Part shown: positions 51,853 to 59,135 of the stretch, one piece after another
How the letters are laid out: each line of letters starts with the position of its first letter
How positions within the stretch are numbered: the stretch's first letter is position 1
DNA from: JBJXHG01 sp046160865
GTDB lineage: Bacteria; Planctomycetota; UBA1135; GCA-002686595
Assembly: GCA_046160865.1 (NCBI GenBank)
Contig: JBJXHG010000080.1
Location: forward strand, 1-59,135
Reading direction: 5' to 3'
DNA: 59,135 bases
The notes under the pieces: model-generated
The model's database searches: none
Told to the model about the DNA's origin: nothing
What the model saw: only the letters and a program-made list of their open reading frames with translations
Made by a program: the position numbers and the translations under genes

Positions 51853-52851
51853 TCACTCGCCAGCTGGCTTCGGCGCGCCGCCGGGTCTCGATCGCGGCGT
51901 CGGTGTCTTTCTCACGAGCTCGTACCGCGGATCGAAGCGCGCGAGACGCTGGCGCATGATCCGCACGGCGCCGGGGTGCGAGTCCACGAGCACGAATCGC
52001 CGCGCGTTCGTCGCGGCGGCATCGCCCGTCGTGCCGCTGCCGGCGAATGCGTCGAGCACGTAGTCGCCGACCTGCGTGTGCACGCGCACGATGCGATTCA
52101 GGACACCGAGCGGTTTCTGGGTCGGATAACCCGTCTTCTCCTTGCCGTTCGTCGGCACGATCGTGTGCCACCACACGTCGGTCGGCGTCTTGCCACGACG
52201 CGCTTTCTCCGGCGTCACGAGCTCGGGCGCGAGGTACGGGATGCGGTCCATCGCCTCGTAGTCGAACACGTAGCGCGCCGGATCGACCGCGTACCACAGG
52301 ATCGTGTCGTGCTTGCACGGCCAGCGCGTCTTCGAGCGCGCGCCATAGTCGTACGCCCACACGATCTCGTTCTGGAAGCGCGCGCGCCCGAGCAGCGCAT
52401 CGAGCGCGACCTTCACGTGGTGAACCTCGCGGTAGTCGAGGTGCACGAAGAGCGAGCCGTCCGTGGAGAGGCAACGCCACGCGGCCTCGATGCGCGGCAG
52501 GAGGAAATCGAGATAGGCCTCGTCCTCGAAGCGATCGTCGAAGCGCTCGCTCGCGATCTTGCGCGCGCTGTAGCGGCGCCCGGAGAAGCCGCCGCGGTCG
52601 CCGTCGACAGCGACCGAGCGCACTTGGATGCGCGCACGCTTCTGTACCCGGCCCGTGTTGAACGGCGGATCGACGTACACGAGGCGCGCGAAGCCGGCCG
52701 GCAGTCGCCGCAGCGCGTCTAGGTTGTCTCCGCGCAGGATCCAGCTCGCGCCGTCGAGATCGAGTGCGTCGTGCGTCCCGGGGGCGCGCGCCGATCGCGG
52801 CACGGGAGCGCTGCTTTTCGTCGCTGCTCGCGCCGCTCGTCGACGGGTCAT
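51853..52851 (-). CDS. Orphan DNA N6/N4 methyltransferase
   Basis: 332 residues. The catalytic motif is YVDPPFNTG (residues 59-67) and the AdoMet motif FAGSGTTG (269-276), so the order is beta-class. SLFVHLDYREVHHVKVALDA and YDYGARSKTRWPCKHDTILW, then GYPTQKPLGVLNRIV, are typical of type III/orphan adenine or N4-cytosine methylases. No restriction subunit is adjacent. The ATG at 52851 (MTRRRAARAATKSSAP) precedes a basic tail. It is upstream of and nearly abuts the RES gene. Its target cannot be read from the sequence. Confidence 0.88.
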   Translation of the reverse strand: MTRRRAARAATKSSAPVPRSARAPGTHDALDLDGASWILRGDNLDALRRLPAGFARLVYVDPPFNTGRVQKRARIQVRSVAVDGDRGGFSGRRYSARKIASERFDDRFEDEAYLDFLLPRIEAAWRCLSTDGSLFVHLDYREVHHVKVALDALLGRARFQNEIVWAYDYGARSKTRWPCKHDTILWYAVDPARYVFDYEAMDRIPYLAPELVTPEKARRGKTPTDVWWHTIVPTNGKEKTGYPTQKPLGVLNRIVRVHTQVGDYVLDAFAGSGTTGDAAATNARRFVLVDSHPGAVRIMRQRLARFDPRYELVRKTPTPRSRPGGAPKPAGE

Positions 52852-52943
52852 GCCGACACCCTCGCATCCACCGGGCGTGGAGGGAAGATCCACGCGCGCG
52901 GCCTGTTCAATGCCGCGGCGTCCCGCCACACTGCGAATCGAAC

Positions 52944-53663
52944 ATGATCGCCGACACGAATCGCCGTGCGCTGCGCTCCGCCTTGCCGTGGCTGTTCGTG
53001 GGGTACTTGCTGCTCGCGTTCTCGATCGGGTTCTGGTTGCTCGAGTACGTGACGCCGGCGAGCTTCGTCGCCGACGTCGCCCGCGGCGCGGCCGTATGCG
53101 GCATCGCGGGCTCCGCGTGCATCGGAGTCGGTCTCGTGCAGCTCGCGCGCGCGCTGGTGTCCGCGCAACCGTCGCCCGCGCTGCTGCTCGCGCTCGTGTT
53201 CTGGACGGTCGAGCTCGCGCTGCGCATCCGCGCCTTCGGCTCGACGGCGCAGGCGGCGCCGAGCGACGCCGGGGCGGACGGTGCCGCGCTCGCCTTGCCG
53301 CTCATCGATCCGCTCGCCGGAGTTCGGCTGCTACTCGCGAGCGCGACCATGATCGCGCTCGCCACCGGGATGATCTGGATCTTCGGCAGCCGGATGCCGC
53401 GCGCGCCGCGCGACATCTGGCGCAACACGCGGCGTGCGTTCGCGGCGCAGGTCTGCGGCTACCTATCGCTGTACGTCGCCGCGTGGTGGCACGCGCGCAG
53501 CGCTCGCACGGTGTTCGAGGAAGTCGCCGCGAGCATCCCGCTCGGCTGGGCGATCGCATGGGTGCTCTTCGCGGGGCCGTACGCACTGCTCTTCCTCGCG
53601 CTGAAAGCGACGGTGCGCCACGCGAACCGGCGACAGAGCGTGGCGGAGATCCTGTCCAGCTGA
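52944..53663 (+). CDS. Multi-pass membrane protein of unknown function
   Basis: 239 residues with about five membrane helices: WLFVGYLLLAFSIGFWLLEY, GAAVCGIAGSACIGVGLVQL, ALLLALVFWTVELALRI, ATMIALATGMIWIFG and GWAIAWVLFAGPYALLFLAL. ATG at 52944. No ribosome site is prominent. It is divergent from the methyltransferase gene and followed by the polysaccharide deacetylase. No family recognised. Confidence 0.7.
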   Translation: MIADTNRRALRSALPWLFVGYLLLAFSIGFWLLEYVTPASFVADVARGAAVCGIAGSACIGVGLVQLARALVSAQPSPALLLALVFWTVELALRIRAFGSTAQAAPSDAGADGAALALPLIDPLAGVRLLLASATMIALATGMIWIFGSRMPRAPRDIWRNTRRAFAAQVCGYLSLYVAAWWHARSARTVFEEVAASIPLGWAIAWVLFAGPYALLFLALKATVRHANRRQSVAEILSS

Positions 53664-53710
53664 TGCGCACGTCGCGAGCGCCGCTCCGGTTCCAGTAGCA
53701 TGTCCAGGCT

Positions 53711-54748
53711 TTGAAGCGCGCATCGATCGCTCCGCGTCCGCCGGCGCCCGCGAATCTTCTCCGGCTGCCCGCGGGACACGCGCCGGTGCTGCTCGTCGTC
53801 ATCGACACGGAGGAGGAGTTCGACTGGTCGACGCCATTCGATCGGCGCAACACGGGCGTCGGTCACATGCAGGAGATCGAGCTCCTGCAGGCCGCATTCG
53901 ACGAGTTCCGCATCCGCCCCGTGTACGTCGTCGACTATCCGATCGCGACGCAGCGCGCGAGCGTCGAGCCGCTGCGCGCGATCGCTTCGAGCGGACGGGC
54001 GGAGATCGGCGCGCACTTGCATCCGTGGGTCTCGCCGCCGTTCGATGAGCCCGTCAACGCGCACAATTCGTATCCCGGCAACCTGCCGCGCGAGCTCGAA
54101 GCGGCGAAGCTGCGCCAACTCGCCAGCGCCATCGAGGAGCATCTCGGCGTGCGGCCGAGGAGCTACAAAGCCGGGCGCTACGGATTCGGACCGAACACGG
54201 CGCAACTCTTGGAGGAGCTCGGCTTCGCCGTCGATCTGTCGCCCTGCCCCGCGTTCGATCTCACCGCGGACGGCGGACCGGACTGGTCCGCGCACTCGCC
54301 CGAACCGTTCCGCATCGCGGACACGCGCGTCGTCTCCATTCCTGTCACGGGCGCGTTCGTCGGATTCGCACGCCGCGCGGCACCCGCGCTGTACCGATTC
54401 GCGTGCAGCCCCGGCGTGGCTTGGTCGCGCTTGCCCGGCATCCTGTCGCGCACCGGCGCGCTCGAGCGATTGATGCTCTCGCCCGAGGGCTACGAGCCCG
54501 AGCACCACCGGCGCCTCACGCGCGCTCTGATCGCGCGGGGCGTGCGCACGTTCACGTTCAGCCTGCACAGCCCGTCGATTCGACCGGGCTGCACGCCATA
54601 CGTCCGCAGCGCGGCCGACCGGGTGCAGTTCCTCGACGCCTGCCGCCGATACTTCGACTTCTTCTTCCGCGAGCTCGGCGGCGTCACGCAGACGGCCAGC
54701 GAGCTCGCGCTCAGCCTCGAGTCCAGAGCCCAGAAGGTGATCGCGTGA
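53711..54748 (+). CDS. Polysaccharide deacetylase-like (NodB-fold) protein
   Basis: 345 residues. The metal site is suggested by VVIDTEEEFDWSTP and IGAHLHPWVSPPF; FTFSLHSPSIRPGCTPYVR near the C-terminus matches the second half of a NodB-like barrel. No signal peptide, so it may be cytoplasmic and act on activated sugars or lipid-linked intermediates. The start is a TTG at 53711; no ATG gives the first strand. Its stop overlaps the GTG of the carbamoyltransferase (GTGA), a pairing seen in surface-polysaccharide or secondary-product clusters. The substrate is unknown. Confidence 0.85.
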   Translation: MKRASIAPRPPAPANLLRLPAGHAPVLLVVIDTEEEFDWSTPFDRRNTGVGHMQEIELLQAAFDEFRIRPVYVVDYPIATQRASVEPLRAIASSGRAEIGAHLHPWVSPPFDEPVNAHNSYPGNLPRELEAAKLRQLASAIEEHLGVRPRSYKAGRYGFGPNTAQLLEELGFAVDLSPCPAFDLTADGGPDWSAHSPEPFRIADTRVVSIPVTGAFVGFARRAAPALYRFACSPGVAWSRLPGILSRTGALERLMLSPEGYEPEHHRRLTRALIARGVRTFTFSLHSPSIRPGCTPYVRSAADRVQFLDACRRYFDFFFRELGGVTQTASELALSLESRAQKVIA

Positions 54749-56613
54749 AGATCCTCGGCATCTCGCCCCTCGACAAGGACAGCACCGCATCGCTCGTCGA
54801 GGACGGGCGCGTGCTTTTCGCGGCGGGCGAAGAACGCTTCAACCGCGTCAAGCAAACGTCCGGCTTCCCGACGCGCGCGATCGAAGCCGCGTTGAACGCG
54901 ACCGGCACGAATCCGGACGAGATCGAGATCGTCGCGTATCCGTTCTTGACGTGGGACAAGGAGACGGAGCTCATCCTGCGCTGCCTCGCGGAGGAAACGG
55001 AGTTCCAGAAGAACTTCCGCGAAGCGGATCTGCAGTCGGCGCTCGCGGCCGCGGAGAAGCGCATTCCCGAGCGCAAGCGGCCGGTGCACGGGCTGAAGTC
55101 GCCGAACGAGAAGATGGTGAAGGGCTCGTTGAAGGAGCTCTTCTATCGCGCCGCGGGCGGATCGTCGGCCATCTCGCGCGGCGTCGCGGCGCGCGCGTCA
55201 CAAGAGTGGGCCGAGGCCGCGAGCGCGGACCATCGCCGTTGGCAAGAGGAGCTCGAGGCCGGGCTGAACAAGTTGGGTCTCGCGAGCAAGCTGCGGCGCG
55301 GCGAGCACCACCTCTCGCACGCCGCGAACGCGTACTTCGCGAGCGGCTTCGAGCGCGCGCTCGTCGTCACGCTCGACGGCTACGGATCCGGACTCGCGGG
55401 CTCGATCAGCCTCGGCGAGAACGGAAAGTTGAAGCGCCTGCACAATCTGCGTTTCCCGCACTCGCTGGGCACGTTCTACGAGATGGTCACGAGCTCGCTC
55501 GGGTTCCACCCCGACCGACACGCCGGCAAGATCGTCGGACTCGCGGCCTACGGCGATCCCGCCGTGCTGTCCGACGTGCTGCTCGCGCGCATCGAGCAGA
55601 CACCCGGCGACTTCAAGTTCCTCGAGAACCTGAACGTGCATTTCTCGCGGCACCTGTCGACGCGCTTCCCGAAGATCGACATGGCGGCGGCGTGGCAACA
55701 CGTCTTGGAGGTCGTCGCGGTGAACTTCGTGCGCCACTGGGTGCGCGAGACGAAGTGCAGCAACGTCGTGCTCTCCGGCGGCGTCACTGCGAACGTGAAG
55801 ATGAATCAGCGTATCCACGAGATCGACGAGGTGGAGCGCACGTTCGTCTATCCGAACATGGGTGACGGCGGTTGCGGCACCGGCCTCGCGATGCTGTGGT
55901 CGTGGCCGAACGGCGAGCGACAAACGATTCGCGACGTGTACTACGGGCCGAGCTACTCGCCCGCGGAGATCCGCGTGGAGCTCGAGCGCGCGGGCCTCGC
56001 GTTCACGGAGCCGACGGACATCCGCGCGGAAATCGCGCGCCGCATCCACGGCGGCGAGGTGATCGGCCGCTTCGACGGCCGCATGGAATACGGACCGCGG
56101 GCGCTCGGCAACCGCTCGATCCTCTACCACGCACGCGAACCCGACGTGAATCAGTGGCTGAACAAGCGCCTCGGACGGACGGAGTTCATGCCGTTCGCGC
56201 CGGTGACGTTGTGGGAGGCGCGCGAGAAGTGCTACGTGAACCTGAGCGGCGCGGAGCACTCGGCGGAGTTCATGACGCTGACGTTCGACTGCACCGACTG
56301 GATGAAGAAGAGCTGTCCGGCGGCCGTGCACGTCGACGGCACCGCGCGTCCGCAGCTCGTGCAACGCGAGATCAACCCGGACTACTACGGCATCTTGCAG
56401 GAGTACGAGCGGTTGTCGGGCATCCCGTGCTTGATCAACACGAGCTTCAACATGCACGAGGAGCCGATCGTCTGCAGCCCGGCCGACGCGGTGCGCGCGT
56501 TCTTGCAAGGACACTTGGACGGACTCGCGATCGGACCGTACTTCGTCCCGCATCCGACGAAGGATGCGCACGCGAGCGAGACGCGCGCGCACGCGACGGC
56601 CGGTCATCACTGA
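54745..56613 (+). CDS. NodU/CmcH-type carbamoyltransferase
   Basis: 622 residues. Signatures: VKILGISPLDKDSTASLVED, AAGEERFNRVKQTSGFP, EHHLSHAANAYFASGF, VTLDGYGSG, NVVLSGGVTANVKMNQRIHE, GRFDGRMEYGPRALGNRSIL and PCLINTSFNMHEEPIVCSP. It transfers a carbamoyl group from carbamoyl phosphate (via carbamoyl-adenylate) to a hydroxyl, probably of a sugar in a surface glycan. The GTG start at 54745 overlaps the deacetylase stop, so the two are one unit. The acceptor is unknown. Confidence 0.93.
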   Translation: MKILGISPLDKDSTASLVEDGRVLFAAGEERFNRVKQTSGFPTRAIEAALNATGTNPDEIEIVAYPFLTWDKETELILRCLAEETEFQKNFREADLQSALAAAEKRIPERKRPVHGLKSPNEKMVKGSLKELFYRAAGGSSAISRGVAARASQEWAEAASADHRRWQEELEAGLNKLGLASKLRRGEHHLSHAANAYFASGFERALVVTLDGYGSGLAGSISLGENGKLKRLHNLRFPHSLGTFYEMVTSSLGFHPDRHAGKIVGLAAYGDPAVLSDVLLARIEQTPGDFKFLENLNVHFSRHLSTRFPKIDMAAAWQHVLEVVAVNFVRHWVRETKCSNVVLSGGVTANVKMNQRIHEIDEVERTFVYPNMGDGGCGTGLAMLWSWPNGERQTIRDVYYGPSYSPAEIRVELERAGLAFTEPTDIRAEIARRIHGGEVIGRFDGRMEYGPRALGNRSILYHAREPDVNQWLNKRLGRTEFMPFAPVTLWEAREKCYVNLSGAEHSAEFMTLTFDCTDWMKKSCPAAVHVDGTARPQLVQREINPDYYGILQEYERLSGIPCLINTSFNMHEEPIVCSPADAVRAFLQGHLDGLAIGPYFVPHPTKDAHASETRAHATAGHH

Positions 56614-56656
56614 CCGATTCCGGAACTCGAGCGCACGCAGCGTAGAAATAGAGACA

Positions 56657-56678
56657 GCCGTGGCTCCTCTGCCACGGC
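56657..56678 (-). terminator. Hairpin between convergent genes
   Basis: GCCGTGGC (56657-56664) and GCCACGGC (56671-56678) form a perfect stem with a 6-base loop. Read on the minus strand it is followed by TGTCTCTATTTC, a fairly T-rich tail, so it may end the transcript of the gene at 56758. It could also serve the carbamoyltransferase from the other side. Confidence 0.65.
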
Positions 56679-56707
56679 CGTCCTTGCTTGCTACGTTCCG
56701 AAACTCG

Positions 56708-56740
56708 CTTCGCACTCCGTCTTGCAAACGGAGTGCGAAG
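56708..56740 (-). terminator. Perfect 13-bp hairpin after the secreted-protein gene
   Basis: CTTCGCACTCCGT (56708-56720) and ACGGAGTGCGAAG (56728-56740) pair perfectly around a 7-base loop, about 17 bases beyond the stop of the minus-strand gene at 56758. The tail is CGAGTTT. Together with the stem at 56657 it forms a double terminator. Confidence 0.7.
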
Positions 56741-56757
56741 TTCTCAGCACGCGCTCA

Positions 56758-58500
56758 TTACCACTTCAGGATCTGACCGTTCGAGAAGTTGGTGGTGAAC
56801 GTGTTGCACCAGCCCGCCGCCGGATTGCGGTAGAAGAGCTGGTATTGCGCGTTCTGACCGGCCGTTTGCGCCGTGGCGCTCGAGACCGTCGTCGTTTGCG
56901 CGGTGTTGGGGTAGCTCCACGTGCCAGCCGCGTCGCCGTTGCTGCCGGCGTTGTGACCGCCGAAGCGAACCAGTCCGCCGCTCGCGCAGCGGATACCGTC
57001 GGCCGTGGCCGGGAACACACCGTTCGGCGTCTTCGCGTTGCCCTTGACGAGGAAGCCGAAGCCCACCGTCGTGCCCGTCGCGAAGAAGCGCACGCTGTCG
57101 GTCGCCGGCAAAGCGCTGACGGTCGACACACCCGTGCAGGTGAGCTTGGTGCCGAGCACGCCCGCGAGCGCGAGCGGGTTGCTGTTGGCGCAGCCCGACT
57201 CGTGACCGCCCGACGGATCCGGAACGGTGTTGGGCGCCACGCAGGGGCACGTGAACGCGCAGTTGTCACCGAAGCAGAAACCCGTGCCCGGCGAGAGCGG
57301 AGTCACCGTCGTCGCGGCGACCGTGTAGAGCTCGAGGTGGTAGCTCGAGAACTCGGAGCCCGCCACGGCCGGACCACCGAAGAAGTAGCAGCCGTTGACG
57401 GACGTCGCGGGCGAGAGGTCGATGCGGACCGAGTCCTGCGACGACATGCCAGTGCCGTTCTCCGGCGCACCCGGAGTGCCTTGCGTGATGAGCACCGCGA
57501 GGGTGTTCGTCGCGCCGTTCGCGTTCGCGACCGCTGTCGGAGCCGCGTTCACTTCTTGAAGATCCCACACCGTGCCGTCGTAGCCGGCGCACGCGGCCGT
57601 GAGTCCGCCGCTCGTAGTCGTCGCCGTCGCCCAGCCACCGTTCGCGAAGTCGGCCGGCACGCCCGCGACGATCATGCCCGAAGCGGACGTCGTCGTCGGC
57701 GACGCGATGCCCGGGAAGCTGAAGGACCAGCTGAAGCAGTGCGTGAGCTCGGTGCCCGTCGTCTGGGGCGAGCTGTTGAAGTTGCCGTTGCCGTCCGCAC
57801 GCATCGTGAAGCTCGCGGTGACACCGGTCAGGTCGACCGCGACCAGCCAGCAGCCGAACGGACCAGCGCCCGCACCCGGGAAGCTGACGAGCGAGAAGCT
57901 CGCGTTCGCCGCCGGAGCGACGAGCGGGCCGTCCGCGCAACGCGCACCATCGATGGCGGTCGAGTCGCGGAAGAAGACGTCGATGTTCGCGCCCGTTCCG
58001 GCCGGCGTGCTGAGAGGACCGGCCTCATCGCTGCAGTAGCCGATCTGGAAGCCGTCGACCGAGTAGCTGCCACCGACGGCGGCCGAACCGCGCGCCGAAC
58101 CGTGAGCGGAGGGACCTTCATCGCATTGATTCGTCGTTCCGACGAACGTCGCGACCGCATCCTGAGTTTGATCGTGCAGCTTGTCGGGCGAGTTGACACC
58201 GGGGAGACGACCTTCGTCGGTGTGTACCTCGTTCGGATAGATCACCGCGAAGATCGGCGACGAGCACGTGTTGTTGTAGATCGTGCGGAACGTCGGACCG
58301 AGCGCGGTCTTCAGTGCACCGGCGCGCGTCCACGTGCCGGAACCGAGGTGGTAGATACCACCGTTCTTCACTTCACCCTTCTGACGCAAGCGGTGGCTCG
58401 CGTCGAGTTTTTGAGCACTGGCACCAGCGGCCAGCACGCTGGCGGCCACGAGGCCTGCCGCGAAATACTTGCTTTGCGATACGCGTTGAGATGTCGACAT
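56758..58500 (-). CDS. Secreted protein with Cys-rich C-terminal module (second copy)
   Basis: 580 residues. Signal peptide SKYFAAGLVAASVLAAGASA. The middle region is beta-rich and Ser/Thr/Gly-rich with scattered Cys and no named domain. The last 180 residues repeat the module of the protein at 12013-14325: GFCFGDNCAFTCPCVAPNT, ESGCANSNP, GFGFLVKGNAKTPNGV, DGIRCASGGLVRFGGHNAGS, NGDAAGTWSYPNTAQT, GQNAQYQLFYRNP, TTNFSNGQILKW. ATG at 58500 with AGGAG about 10 bases upstream. Probably a surface or matrix protein; the module may target or anchor it. Confidence 0.88.
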   Translation of the reverse strand: MSTSQRVSQSKYFAAGLVAASVLAAGASAQKLDASHRLRQKGEVKNGGIYHLGSGTWTRAGALKTALGPTFRTIYNNTCSSPIFAVIYPNEVHTDEGRLPGVNSPDKLHDQTQDAVATFVGTTNQCDEGPSAHGSARGSAAVGGSYSVDGFQIGYCSDEAGPLSTPAGTGANIDVFFRDSTAIDGARCADGPLVAPAANASFSLVSFPGAGAGPFGCWLVAVDLTGVTASFTMRADGNGNFNSSPQTTGTELTHCFSWSFSFPGIASPTTTSASGMIVAGVPADFANGGWATATTTSGGLTAACAGYDGTVWDLQEVNAAPTAVANANGATNTLAVLITQGTPGAPENGTGMSSQDSVRIDLSPATSVNGCYFFGGPAVAGSEFSSYHLELYTVAATTVTPLSPGTGFCFGDNCAFTCPCVAPNTVPDPSGGHESGCANSNPLALAGVLGTKLTCTGVSTVSALPATDSVRFFATGTTVGFGFLVKGNAKTPNGVFPATADGIRCASGGLVRFGGHNAGSNGDAAGTWSYPNTAQTTTVSSATAQTAGQNAQYQLFYRNPAAGWCNTFTTNFSNGQILKW

Positions 58501-59135
58501 CGAATTGATGCTCCTGAGGAGAGTTGGAGATAGGGCCCCCCGGACGACACGACCGACTGCAGCGCACTCCGTCGCATCGCCCGCCTAATGATTCCACTCG
58601 TGCACACGTGCGTGCTGATCGCAGTTGGCTAAAGGCTCGTTCGGCGGTTGTATTCGATGCGACGCGTGCACACGCATCGAACTCGTCTCGAACACGAATC
58701 ACGGAACATGCATCGTCTCGCCGTCTCCGCGCATGCTTCGCGGACGATCGGGCTGCGCGATCCCGCTCTCGGCGCGGTCGTCGTCACACGCGCGGGAATT
58801 GTTCGAGATGTGATCGTGGAGTGTTGTGTGTGCACGGCACTCGGCGCTGTGGAGCATGCGCGCAGCGAGCAGCATCGCGCTCCTCGCCCGCCTGTCTGCG
58901 TCGCGTGGATGCAAGCGAGTCGCGATCGATGCATTCGCCCCCACGTCGCGCTGCGGGTGTACGACCCTAATTGCTCACGACATCCGCGACATCGGAGCGC
59001 AGAGCGCGGCGCCGATGAAGGCCGTCGCGATCGACGGCAGCTCTCCCGGCTGATCCGCGAGGATCGATTCCGATTCGACAGCGCCGGCCGAAGCGAGTCG
59101 ACGCGAACGCAGCAGGACGTGGGGGGGGGGGGGGG
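58501..59135. other. Gene-free right end of the window
   Basis: About 635 bases without a supported gene. It should contain the promoter of the secreted-protein gene. A copy of the intergenic repeat begins near 59102 and runs into a 15-base poly-G (59121-59135), which looks like a contig end rather than natural sequence. Confidence 0.5.
59102..59122 (+). repeat. Truncated intergenic repeat copy at the contig end
   Basis: CGCGAACGCAGCAGGACGTG matches the forward copies at 4391 and 16811 (CGCGACCGCAGCAGG then ATGTGG / GCGTAG). The upstream 30 bases (CGATTCGACAGCGCC) also align with the copy at 4.36 kb. The copy is lost in poly-G. Confidence 0.6.

Overview
The window is about 59 kb of very GC-rich bacterial DNA and most likely comes from a member of the Planctomycetota. 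That assignment is inference. It rests on paired ECF sigma / zinc-finger-TPR genes, FG-GAP and ASPIC/UnbV secreted proteins, and two secreted proteins sharing a Cys-rich C-terminal module (FCFGD..CPC..GCANS..RFGGHNAG). No rRNA, tRNA, CRISPR array, phage or insertion sequence was recognised. Coding density is high, and many genes are coupled by 4-base start/stop overlaps (ATGA, GTGA, TTGA).

Layout. 1-7.1 kb (minus): two ECF sigma operons, one with an anti-sigma-like protein and a large TPR protein cut by the window edge, the other with a zinc-finger/TPR protein and a secreted protein; between them lies a FliK-like/FlhB-C-like pair. 7.3-17 kb: queG, a zinc ribbon, a TPR + FG-GAP secreted-protein operon, thiE, queA, and an intergenic block holding repeats and a plus-strand terminator that may end a small RNA. 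17-21 kb (minus): an operon with a sigma-like protein, an unknown protein and an AAA+ regulator lacking GAFTGA. 21.4-23.3 kb: fabI, then a lower-GC HNH-like gene that looks acquired. 23.3-31.6 kb (minus): a fatty-acid/acyl-CoA set (two thiolases, 3-hydroxyacyl-CoA dehydrogenase, crotonase) with a cyclophilin, ending in a LeuD-LeuC fusion and leuB.

31.8-36 kb (plus): a SirB1-like protein, a Lon N-domain protein, and a thioredoxin/NHL-repeat protein (NHLRC2-like) whose redox motif is Cys-TGA-Ile-Asn-Cys with a SECIS-like hairpin just downstream. This is a probable selenoprotein and the most interesting item in the window. 36-44 kb: miaE, a cobalamin adenosyltransferase, a TrmJ-like methylase, a threonine/serine dehydratase, a carboxypeptidase-regulatory-like membrane protein, dus, and accessory genes. 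44.9-49.3 kb: an alpha/beta-hydrolase-metacaspase fusion, speA and slyD. 50.3-52.9 kb: an accessory cluster with an Xre/MbcA-type antitoxin, a basic protein, a RES-domain toxin and a DNA methyltransferase. 53-58.5 kb: a membrane protein, a polysaccharide deacetylase coupled to a NodU-type carbamoyltransferase, and the second secreted protein with the Cys-rich C-terminal module.

An intergenic repeat family (core GTGGTGARA, often preceded by CGCAGCAGG) occurs at least nine times, frequently as inverted pairs. The last copy runs into a 15-base poly-G at the right end, which looks like a contig end. tRNA-modification genes (queA, queG, miaE, dus) are unusually frequent here. The selenocysteine machinery needed by the proposed selenoprotein was not seen in the window.
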